Assembly (NCBI GenBank): GCA_041741455.1
Contig: JBGSJZ010000011.1
Coordinates: forward strand, 33,921-97,920
Length of the DNA: 64,000 nt
Origin: CALESS01 sp041741455
GTDB lineage: Bacteria > Chloroflexota > Anaerolineae > Anaerolineales > Anaerolineaceae
Direction of reading: 5' to 3'
Notes under the pieces: generated by a model
What the model was told of the DNA's origin: nothing
Databases searched by the model: none
What the model saw: only the letters and a program-made list of their open reading frames with translations
Position numbers and translations under genes: made by a program
Shown here: positions 44,299 to 52,112 of the stretch, one piece after another
Layout: the number at the start of each line of letters is the position of its first letter
Position numbering within the stretch: the first letter of the stretch is position 1

Positions 44299-46143
44299 TC
44301 ATCGATTGAAATCTATTAACTTCAGGCGTTTTTGGGTGTCTGGTTCTGGTTTTCCTTCTGTATCCCAGCCACGCAAGCGGTAATACTCTTTCAGTATTTG
44401 CTCCAAATCTGGCAGCTTGCCGGCTGAACCACCGCTGGGGCGCGCATAAGTTTTTAAGCGAGATGGCAGGTCGTCGTCCTTGCGTGTGATTCCGAGGCAG
44501 TTGTTAACCATTCTCTTCAGGTTAAAGAGCCGTTCGCCAATTTCGAGCAGTTCTTCCCCGCTGATGTCCCACCCGGTTGCTGCATGAACAAAATCGGCCA
44601 GCAACTGCGGACTAGGACTTGACTTGCCTATAAATTTACAGATGCCCAATGGGTTATACAGCCCGAAGAAATTCTGAAAGGCGACCGCTTCAAGCGCAGC
44701 ATCTTCGCTGGAGAAGCGGTCTACCTTCCTGGGTGACCACGGCGAAGCATCCAGCCCATAGATGGTCCAGTAGGAGAGGCTCTCCAGGTGGCAGCCTCCG
44801 CGGTTGGCGGTGGCATAATTGGCCGCCATCGAGAAGGTGGCGCGCGGGTCGTGATAAGCCAGTTCCAAGCCCTTGGCGTGAATGGCATATTCTTCCGATC
44901 CGTTCCCATAATGCAGTGCCGCAGCCCGCGATCCCAGGGAGAGAACCTCACCGGCCCCGCGCTTTTCGGCCATCAATTGCAAGACTTTTTGTAATGATTG
45001 TGGATTCCCCCATTCCAGTGCAACCCCATCACAATCATCGGCTTGAATCAATCCGTTTTCGAAGGCTTCAAAGGCAAAGGCAGCCGTTCCAGAGGCACTG
45101 ATGGTATCCATGCCCATGCGGTTACAGTAATCATTGGCTTTCAGGATGGATTCCAGGTCGTTTATTTCGAGCATGGCGCCGAGCCCGGCCAGGGTTTCAT
45201 ATTCAGGGCCTTCCCCCTGGATGTGGGTGCCGTCGCTGAGCTGAGCATCCACCCGGTGGCCGCAGCCAATTGGGCAGGCGAAACAGAAGGCCTGTTTCAC
45301 ACTATATTGCTCGGCCATGCTTTGCCCGCTGATTTCTTCAGCGCCGTCGGCCCAGTTGCCGCCCTTGTAGTTGTGGATGGGCAAATCCCCCATGGCTTCA
45401 GCGCCAGCCAGGCCGCCGGCTGTGCCGAATTTGGAAAGCCCAACAGTTTTGCTCTGTATGATTGGATTTTGCTGTTTGACCAGTTCACGATAACGAATCG
45501 GGTCATTTATTTCCACTTTTTCCAGACCATAAGCAACGATGCCTTTGATCAGCTTGCTGCCTAGCACAGCCCCCATGCCACCACGTCCAGCAGCCCGGCT
45601 GTGGGTACGACCGCCTTGCACAACGGCTGCAAAAAGCACCAGGCGTTCACCCGCCGGCCCGATCACGGCTGCGCGCGCTTTGGGGTGCGTCTCAGAGATC
45701 AACTGATCGTATGTGTCAAACGTATCCATTCCCCACAGGTGGGTTGCCGGGCGGATTTCTAGCGTGCCATCATGCACATACAGATAGACAGGTTGGGCGG
45801 CTTTGCCGCTGATCACCAGCCCATCCAGACCGGCTTTGCGTAATTCAGCGGCAAAATGGCCGCCCATATTGGCTTCATTCCAGATTCCGGTTAATGGGCT
45901 GCGCCCGCAAAAGCTCACCCGGCAGGCGGTCGGCATGATGGAACCCGTAGCCAGGCCATTGAATATGTAGAGACGACTATCCGGTTCCAGGGCTTGTACA
46001 GCCGGGTCCATCTCCCGGGCGTACAGCATGGCGGCATAGCCGCTGCCTAGTAGAAAACGGCGGACGTCCGCTGGATCGATCTGCTGTGGCAGGATTTCAC
46101 CCGTGTAGAGGTTGATGCGCAGATATTTGCCAGAAAAACTCAT
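44299..46143 (-). CDS. Aldehyde:ferredoxin oxidoreductase (tungsten-pterin family)
   Basis: The 614-residue protein matches the AOR family, which oxidises aldehydes to acids and reduces ferredoxin with a tungsten-bispyranopterin and one [4Fe-4S] cluster. N-terminal motifs are GKYLRINLYTGEI and GRSPLTGIWNEANMGG. Three cluster cysteines are in CFACPIGC (287, 290, 294); the fourth is probably Cys502 in GICKF. RAAGRGGMGAVLGSK and ANRGGCH are also typical. It starts 10 nt after the GH31 gene inside the eight-gene operon, so its aldehyde is probably a product of that pathway; sulfoacetaldehyde is the candidate. No dedicated ferredoxin or cofactor genes are adjacent. Confidence 0.93.
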   Translation of the reverse strand: MSFSGKYLRINLYTGEILPQQIDPADVRRFLLGSGYAAMLYAREMDPAVQALEPDSRLYIFNGLATGSIMPTACRVSFCGRSPLTGIWNEANMGGHFAAELRKAGLDGLVISGKAAQPVYLYVHDGTLEIRPATHLWGMDTFDTYDQLISETHPKARAAVIGPAGERLVLFAAVVQGGRTHSRAAGRGGMGAVLGSKLIKGIVAYGLEKVEINDPIRYRELVKQQNPIIQSKTVGLSKFGTAGGLAGAEAMGDLPIHNYKGGNWADGAEEISGQSMAEQYSVKQAFCFACPIGCGHRVDAQLSDGTHIQGEGPEYETLAGLGAMLEINDLESILKANDYCNRMGMDTISASGTAAFAFEAFENGLIQADDCDGVALEWGNPQSLQKVLQLMAEKRGAGEVLSLGSRAAALHYGNGSEEYAIHAKGLELAYHDPRATFSMAANYATANRGGCHLESLSYWTIYGLDASPWSPRKVDRFSSEDAALEAVAFQNFFGLYNPLGICKFIGKSSPSPQLLADFVHAATGWDISGEELLEIGERLFNLKRMVNNCLGITRKDDDLPSRLKTYARPSGGSAGKLPDLEQILKEYYRLRGWDTEGKPEPDTQKRLKLIDFNR

Positions 46144-46153
46144 TTGATCCTTC

Positions 46154-48340
46154 TCAAAATTGCTTGATCTGAATGGTATTGGAGATTATCCACTCCATTT
46201 TGCCGTTTGTCTCCTGTAAATCTATCCCATCCGGGAGCAGGCCAGACTGCGGGTTAGGGTCTCCGAAGACCCACAATTCATTGACTGGTTCTTTGCCTTC
46301 CAGTTCCCCGGTATGCTGAACCACTGGTCCTAACGGCAGCCAGCTTCCTACGCGGCCAAAGACGGGAATCTGATCCAGCGGGTAATTCTGAAACGAAATT
46401 ACCTGACCGCCTGTGTAGTGTTCGCCATTCCAAAGGTGGACCCATCTGCCTTTGGGCAGGTAGATATCCACATTCCCGTCGGGTTGGGTGATGGGCGCCA
46501 CCAGGATGGCCGGGCCAAACATGTATTGTTCCTCGAAGGCCCAGGCTGCTTTGTCGTGTGGAAAAGCCAGCGCCATCGAGCGCATCACTGGCAAGCCGGT
46601 CTGGCGCGCTTCGTTTTCACAATTGCGCAGGTAGGGGATCAAACGATAGCGGAAGCGCATCCAATCACTGACAATTTTCTCCACTTCCGGGCCGAAAATC
46701 CAAGGTTCGCGTTCGCCGATACCATGGAAGCGGGTATGGGAGGTGAAAACGCCGGCCTCGGTCCAGCGCACAAACAGTTCCGCGTCGGTGAGCGTACCGT
46801 AAAAACCGCCGATATCGTGGGCATAGAAGGGTACCCCACTCATGCCCCAGGACTGCCCACCGCGGATACAGGCGGCCATGCCTTCCCAATCGGATTGTGG
46901 ATCGCCGCCCCAGCCCAACGGGTAACGCTGGCTGCCGGTCCACCCGGAACGGCCCCAGACAAGCGCTTCCCCGTGGCCATACAACTGGACAGCTTCATAT
47001 ACGCAGCGGTTGTAAATCAGCGAATAGACGTTGTGCAGCCGTTTACCACGATCGCCATTGAAGGCGACAACATTTTCTGGAATTGCCTCGCCAAAGTCGG
47101 TTTTCATGACTGCCACGCCCAGTTCAAAAAGGGATTTGTGTTGATCGCGGAACCATTCGTATGCCTGCGGATTGGTCAGGTCAATGATCCCGCTGGGGCA
47201 TAACTGGGGCAGGGCTGTATCCAGCGGGTCGGGCATCCACTGGTGGATGTAAGGCCGTCCCTCTTCGGTCTTCAACAAAAAGCCGCGATTGGCCAGTTCG
47301 TTAAAAAGTGGATTGAAGGTGGAAATATAGGTGTATTCCCACAGGCATAAACGAACGTTATATGCTTTTAACTGGTTGATGAAACCTTCCGGGTCTGGAT
47401 AGCGTTCAGGATCCCAGGAAAAGTCAAAGCGGGTTTCCATTTTGTGCCAGGCGCGTCCATCCAGCAAGATGACGTCCAATGGGATGTCTTTGGCACGCAT
47501 GGTTTTGACCACATTCAGTAACTCGTCGGCAGTCCGGTAGAAGGCGCGTGCCATCCAGACCCCGTAGCTCCAGACCGGCAACTGTGGCGATTTGCCAGTC
47601 AGGTTGGTGTAGATATTGAGTATTTCTGCCGGAGTATCGGCAGCAAAGAGGAAAAAGTCCAGGTTGGCATCTTCCACCTGGACAATGTAACTGCGATGAG
47701 ACCAGACTCCGTAGCCAACGGCGTGTTTTACCCGGCTGGGAGTATGCACAAAAAACCCCCAACCTTCTGGTGACCAGGCGAACGGGTTGTTTTTATAGCT
47801 GCGTTCGCAATTGGTACTGAGTGCATCGTAGTTCCAGCTGGTCAGCAGGTCGCCGCGGTGGTTGAGCCGACCGAATTTTTCGCCCAGGCCGTAAACTGGT
47901 TCTCCGCTCTTGAGCGCCAGCGCCACTTGCCAGGCGTCCGTTTCGCCGCGGGCAAAGGCATGAAAGCGGGTCGGACCTTCCATACTGCGGTCAGTGGTGG
48001 TTTCCAGCAGTAGGCGATTGTCCTTTTTCAGGCGAAAAGAGAAAGTCGAAAGGATCAATTCTAATTCCACGCCAGCTGATGATAAGACGACGCTATTGGC
48101 AGTTGATTTTATGTCGCAAGAGGTGGTTTGCGGTTCGCTGACCAGCAGACCATAATCGAAGCTATCCATTGTGTGGATCTGGAAGCGGATAACCCCTGGG
48201 GCGTAAAAAGATACATCCAGAAAACCCTCTTCACAAAAGAAACGCATACCGCCTGCAATGGGGTGGAAAGGTTTTACTGAGGCGATCCGGTGAAAACCGC
48301 GCTGGGCATTTAATGATTCCCGGTCAAAATACTCTCCCAT
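46154..48340 (-). CDS. GH31 glycosidase, YicI/alpha-xylosidase-like
   Basis: The 728-residue enzyme follows the YicI-type GH31 layout: VYGLGEKFGRLNHRG in the N-terminal domain, the nucleophile segment KTDFGEAIP (Asp415), RSGWTGSQRYPLGWGGDPQSDWEG with acid/base Asp480, and SHTRFHGIGEREPW. No signal peptide is seen, so it is cytoplasmic. Where YicI, as I recall it, has a Cys-Phe pair in the xylose-binding loop, this protein has GRAWHK (295-300), adding basic residues near the -1 site. That would suit an acidic sugar, but this is inference. In the operon it should release the monosaccharide fed to the isomerase. It is not obviously of the YihQ sulfoquinovosidase subgroup. Confidence 0.9.
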   Translation of the reverse strand: MGEYFDRESLNAQRGFHRIASVKPFHPIAGGMRFFCEEGFLDVSFYAPGVIRFQIHTMDSFDYGLLVSEPQTTSCDIKSTANSVVLSSAGVELELILSTFSFRLKKDNRLLLETTTDRSMEGPTRFHAFARGETDAWQVALALKSGEPVYGLGEKFGRLNHRGDLLTSWNYDALSTNCERSYKNNPFAWSPEGWGFFVHTPSRVKHAVGYGVWSHRSYIVQVEDANLDFFLFAADTPAEILNIYTNLTGKSPQLPVWSYGVWMARAFYRTADELLNVVKTMRAKDIPLDVILLDGRAWHKMETRFDFSWDPERYPDPEGFINQLKAYNVRLCLWEYTYISTFNPLFNELANRGFLLKTEEGRPYIHQWMPDPLDTALPQLCPSGIIDLTNPQAYEWFRDQHKSLFELGVAVMKTDFGEAIPENVVAFNGDRGKRLHNVYSLIYNRCVYEAVQLYGHGEALVWGRSGWTGSQRYPLGWGGDPQSDWEGMAACIRGGQSWGMSGVPFYAHDIGGFYGTLTDAELFVRWTEAGVFTSHTRFHGIGEREPWIFGPEVEKIVSDWMRFRYRLIPYLRNCENEARQTGLPVMRSMALAFPHDKAAWAFEEQYMFGPAILVAPITQPDGNVDIYLPKGRWVHLWNGEHYTGGQVISFQNYPLDQIPVFGRVGSWLPLGPVVQHTGELEGKEPVNELWVFGDPNPQSGLLPDGIDLQETNGKMEWIISNTIQIKQF

Positions 48341-48414
48341 AAAAAAATCTCCTCACTTGGATGCAGAATATCGAAATCGGTAGAAATTCACTTGAGCTTT
48401 AGGAAATATACTGG

Positions 48415-48903
48415 CTATTCCTTAAAGTTTTTTTCTTCCAAAGCTTGCACCTGGTGAAAAGCATTGGTCAGAAATTCTTTCTTAAATTCCATTTTTTGAG
48501 TAAATTGCATACTTAGCCATGAATCCACAATCTGGGCACCCAGGAAGGGAGCTGTGATCCAGCCGCCCATCGTAATGACGTTGGCATTATTGACAATTTT
48601 GGCGCGTTCGGCAGAGAAAAGATCATCCACCACGCAGGCATAAACACCTTTATGTTTGTTGGCCACAATGGCCATACCCTGGCCGGTACCGCAGATTAAG
48701 ATGCCATGGGTTGCGCGGCCGTCCTGGATGGCTTCAGCCACTTTTGGCGCCTGTTCAAAGTATGGTCTGGGTTGTTCAGAGGATTCAATGCCAAAATCGA
48801 GAACAGTGACATCACCACGTTGATGGAGGTGCTCAACAATGGCCTGTTTTAACGGAAAACCGGAGAGGTCAGATGCAATTGCGATGGTAATATTTTCAGA
48901 CAT
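48415..48903 (-). CDS. RpiB/LacAB-family sugar isomerase without phosphate-site residues
   Basis: The 162-residue protein has the RpiB fold: IAIASDLSGFPLK at the start, the catalytic-cysteine loop GILICGTGQGM (Cys71) and ANVITMGG. RpiB proteins use a DHxG motif, a His in the HND(T)NV segment and C-terminal arginines (GGRHxxRV) for the sugar phosphate. Here these read DLSG (Leu13), IVNNANV (Val104), GGW (Trp115 for the Arg of GSRVVG) and TQKMEFKKEF. The catalytic Cys is kept and the phosphate ligands are lost, so the substrate is probably not a sugar phosphate. The SqwI tetrose isomerase of the sulfo-transketolase pathway is, as I recall, from this family. Confidence 0.87.
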   Translation of the reverse strand: MSENITIAIASDLSGFPLKQAIVEHLHQRGDVTVLDFGIESSEQPRPYFEQAPKVAEAIQDGRATHGILICGTGQGMAIVANKHKGVYACVVDDLFSAERAKIVNNANVITMGGWITAPFLGAQIVDSWLSMQFTQKMEFKKEFLTNAFHQVQALEEKNFKE

Positions 48904-48915
48904 GAGTGCTCCTTG

Positions 48916-49875
48916 TTATACCGGAATAACGGCTTTTTTCTTTTCCAATACCTGTTCGACATGGGCGCAGATCACGGCGGCCGTCAGGCCGAAGCGTTCT
49001 TTCAGGTAGTCTACTGGGCCGACCTCACCGAACATTTCTTTTACTCCGACGCGCAGCATCGGGGTGGGGATTTCTTCAGCGAGGACTTCCGCCACCGCAG
49101 ACCCAAGCCCGTTGACGATCTGGTGATTTTCACAGGTGACGATTGCACCGCAGGTCTGCGCCATTTGGATGACCAACTCGCGGTCGATCGGTTTGATAGT
49201 ATGCATATCCACCACAGCGGCAGAAATACCTTGCTGAGCCAGTTGTTCGGCGGCTTTCAGGGCTTCGTTGACCATGACAACACCGGTCGCAATGATTGCC
49301 ACGTCCTGCCCGCGGCGGATGAGTTTACCTTTACCCAGTTCAAAGGTTTCCGATTCATCGTAGATCACATTGGCCAGGCCGCGGTGAAGGCGCATATAGG
49401 TGCAACCCTGGTGTTCGACTGAACATTTCACCAATTTTCGCAACGAGACCGGGTCACTGGGCTCGAATACAACCAGTTTTGGGATATTGCGCATGATTCC
49501 CAGATCTTCAAAAGCCATGTGGGTGCCGCCATTCAGGGCGGCGGTCACTCCAGGGTCGCTGCCGACCAGTTTGACGTTCAAACGGGCATAATTGGCTGAG
49601 ATGAAAAACTGATCATAAGTCCGCCTGGCTGCAAAACAGGCAAAGGTGTTGGCAAATGGTATTTTGCCGGTGGCAGAAAGCCCGGCAGAGATACTCACCA
49701 TGTTGGCTTCCGCCACACCGACATTAAAGGTGCGCTGAGGGAATTCGTCTTTAAAACTCTTGGTACCGGTTGCCCGCATCAGGTCGGCCTCCAGCAGCAC
49801 GATGCTTTCGTCTGCCCGACCCAGGTCCAAGAGGGTTTCGGTGTATACGGCACGCATTTCCAGTTGGTTACTCAT
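48916..49875 (-). CDS. Transketolase, C-terminal subunit
   Basis: The start at 49875 (MSNQLEMRA) has AGGAGT upstream and gives 319 residues. It holds the pyrimidine-binding and C-terminal domains of split transketolase: NVGVAEANMVSISAGLSATGKIPFANTFACF (with the catalytic Glu), RRTYDQ, GSDPGVTAALNGGTHMAFEDLG, and MHTIKPIDRELV. With the N-terminal subunit it transfers two-carbon ketol units using thiamine diphosphate. Split transketolases of this type (SqwG/SqwH) act twice in the sulfo-transketolase route. It is 12 nt upstream of the RpiB-like gene. Confidence 0.92.
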   Translation of the reverse strand: MSNQLEMRAVYTETLLDLGRADESIVLLEADLMRATGTKSFKDEFPQRTFNVGVAEANMVSISAGLSATGKIPFANTFACFAARRTYDQFFISANYARLNVKLVGSDPGVTAALNGGTHMAFEDLGIMRNIPKLVVFEPSDPVSLRKLVKCSVEHQGCTYMRLHRGLANVIYDESETFELGKGKLIRRGQDVAIIATGVVMVNEALKAAEQLAQQGISAAVVDMHTIKPIDRELVIQMAQTCGAIVTCENHQIVNGLGSAVAEVLAEEIPTPMLRVGVKEMFGEVGPVDYLKERFGLTAAVICAHVEQVLEKKKAVIPV

Positions 49876-49941
49876 AATGACTCCTGTACTGATCTTCAAT
49901 AAAACAGGGATAGCCCGACTATTGGAAAATTCTGATCTACC

Positions 49942-50760
49942 CTATAATTTGGCAATTGCTTCCAGGGCGGTGGCGTAATCAAATTTCATGTTGTGGTTGG
50001 AGGCAATATTTTCAGCGAAATCGACGCCTTTGCCTTTGATTGTATCGAGCACAATCATCGATGGACGAACAGTCTCAGCTTGGGCGCGCACAATTGCCTG
50101 GTCAATTTGTGCTAGGTCATGGCCGTTTACGCGCTGGACAAACCAGCCAAAACTGACCCATTTGGCGGTCAGATCTTCGATGCTCATGATTTCGTTCATG
50201 AATCCATCAAGTTGGAGTTTATTGTAGTCAGTGAAAGCGATGAGGTGGTTGAGTTTGAACTGGGACGCAGCCTGAGCTGCTTCCCAAACCTGACCCTCAT
50301 TCGATTCACCGTCTCCAATGATGACGTAGACCTTACTGTTAATCCCATCCAAACGATGAGCCAATGCGATCCCAATTGCCGAGGAAAGCCCCTGGCCAAG
50401 TGAACCGGTGGTCATATCAATGCCAGGGGTTAAGTTGCGGTCGCAGTGGCTGGGCAGGCGCGTACCACCCTGATTGAGGGTATGAAGCCAATCTTTTGGA
50501 AAGTAGCCTTTATCGGACAAGACACTGTACAGGGCCGGGCCGGCATGGCCTTTGGAAAGCACCAGCTGATCGCGGTCGGGTTTGCGCGGGTCGTGCGGAT
50601 CGATGCGCATGTGCCGGTAATAGAGCAGTGTCAGTACTTCAACCACCGACATGGCCCCGCCGATATGGCCGATGCCCAGAAAGCCGATCATATCGATCGT
50701 TAGAGCCCTGATTTCTTTGGCTTTTGCGGTTAAGAACTCCAAAGTTTGTTTATCCAACAT
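49942..50760 (-). CDS. Transketolase, N-terminal subunit (ThDP-binding)
   Basis: The 272-residue subunit carries the diphosphate-binding domain: FLGIGHIGGAMSVVEVLTLLYY, DQLVLSKGHAGPALYSVL, MTTGSLGQGLSSAIGIA, and the ThDP motif GDGESNEGQVWEA (149-161) ending in DYNKLQLDG. It pairs with the gene 66 nt downstream. The pair lies between an isomerase and an RpiB-like gene, with no sugar kinase nearby, which argues against an ordinary pentose phosphate role. Confidence 0.93.
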   Translation of the reverse strand: MLDKQTLEFLTAKAKEIRALTIDMIGFLGIGHIGGAMSVVEVLTLLYYRHMRIDPHDPRKPDRDQLVLSKGHAGPALYSVLSDKGYFPKDWLHTLNQGGTRLPSHCDRNLTPGIDMTTGSLGQGLSSAIGIALAHRLDGINSKVYVIIGDGESNEGQVWEAAQAASQFKLNHLIAFTDYNKLQLDGFMNEIMSIEDLTAKWVSFGWFVQRVNGHDLAQIDQAIVRAQAETVRPSMIVLDTIKGKGVDFAENIASNHNMKFDYATALEAIAKL

Positions 50761-50780
50761 TTGATAATTCCTCCATGATA

Positions 50781-52112
50781 TTACAAAGCGAGGGTTGGGA
50801 TTTTTAGATAACGTGCGATCACAGCTAATTCAGCCGTGTAATCACCGTAGGTGAGGGAAACGTGGTGTTCCAACCCATGAGTCATGATGGTGTCTAATAC
50901 TTTTGCGATTGGATTATCAAATCGGATTAGACCAGACGTGCCTGAAAATTGTTTTTCAGACCGCAACATTTCACCTTTACCGATTACAAGTTCAAAATGG
51001 GTGGTTGCTTCAGAAAGCCGAGCCAGGGTCACCGTTCCCGGTTTAAGTGTAAACTCCATCAAAAGTGGTAGTTTGCGGTTGGTATGCACAATTCCGCGGG
51101 GCTTGACCAGCGGATCGGCCATTGCCAGGGGCGCCAGTCCACAATGCCACAATACCGCTGTCTCGGCTTTCATATCCATGTGAACCAGGTCGGTGCCAAA
51201 GGCAGTGCCGCCACTCAGAGTCTGCAAGATCAATTGGGTCACAGTTCCATTGATATCGGCTTCACAGGAGCAGGGGATCAGGTTGTTGGTCATCATTGAC
51301 ATCGCACCGCAAGCAGCGCACCCCAGTTCCGTAAAGAATTCCGGCCAACAGCGCACGGCCATACCGTTCATTTTTGCTTCTGCTGCTGTCTCCTGCAGGG
51401 CCAGAAACGTGCGGATTGTGCCGTTCAATGCCTGCTGATCGAGATCTTCCAAACCGTCCAGTTCCTGACTTAATTGTTGTTGAATGGGGGTTACTTGTTC
51501 CTGAGGCACGGCTTGAACGCGCGCAAACAAATCCTTCAACTCCACCTGGACAATCTCCAATCCCAGTTTGTCAAGCAGACCATCTGGGTTGGGGATGCAG
51601 CTATCAAAGCCATGGGGGTGCTGGCCGAAACGTCCGATGCGGGCGTTTTGCAGGGTGCGCAAAGTATGACCGGCATTGGCAAGCACCTGGATTTTAAGCA
51701 TTGCCGCTGGATCTTCCGGGTGGGTGTAAAGATAATCGTATTCAAGCGAAGCACGGTGCAGGGCATGCCCGGTCAGGTTGATGCCGCACAGGGAGTTCAG
51801 GCGAAGCCGGCCACCGGTAGGTTCTTCTGGAAATGCCCACAACAGCACGGGTACTCGGGCAGTATCGGCAATTTGCCTGGCCATGGAGCTGTCAGCAAAG
51901 GAACAGTACAGCAAAATCAGCAAATCGTATGGGGTTGCCGTCAGTTGGTCCAGTATCAGAGGCACCTGGTTACTGTCTGTTACCAGTTCGTTTGGGCCAC
52001 AAAGACAAAAGTTGTTTTGGAGCAGAACAGCCCGAGTCCGTTGCAGCATTTCGGCTGCAAAGGGGATATCAAAAGTAGTGCGGGCAATGGGGATTAGTGC
52101 GATTGTTTTCAA
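50781..52112 (-). CDS. L-fucose/L-arabinose isomerase-family protein
   Basis: The 443-residue protein belongs to the COG2407-type isomerase group. Motifs near the metal site: CWPEFFTELGCAACGAMSMMTNN, PCSCEADINGTVTQLIL and VLWHCGLAPLAMA. The N-terminal half has the Rossmann-like segments of FucI (LLILLYCSFADSSMARQIA). Members interconvert unphosphorylated aldoses and ketoses with a divalent metal. Sulfoquinovose isomerases (SqvD/SftI) are, as I recall, in this superfamily, so conversion of sulfoquinovose to 6-deoxy-6-sulfofructose is the favoured role. The gene overlaps the ROK gene by 4 nt. Confidence 0.85.
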   Translation of the reverse strand: MKTIALIPIARTTFDIPFAAEMLQRTRAVLLQNNFCLCGPNELVTDSNQVPLILDQLTATPYDLLILLYCSFADSSMARQIADTARVPVLLWAFPEEPTGGRLRLNSLCGINLTGHALHRASLEYDYLYTHPEDPAAMLKIQVLANAGHTLRTLQNARIGRFGQHPHGFDSCIPNPDGLLDKLGLEIVQVELKDLFARVQAVPQEQVTPIQQQLSQELDGLEDLDQQALNGTIRTFLALQETAAEAKMNGMAVRCWPEFFTELGCAACGAMSMMTNNLIPCSCEADINGTVTQLILQTLSGGTAFGTDLVHMDMKAETAVLWHCGLAPLAMADPLVKPRGIVHTNRKLPLLMEFTLKPGTVTLARLSEATTHFELVIGKGEMLRSEKQFSGTSGLIRFDNPIAKVLDTIMTHGLEHHVSLTYGDYTAELAVIARYLKIPTLAL

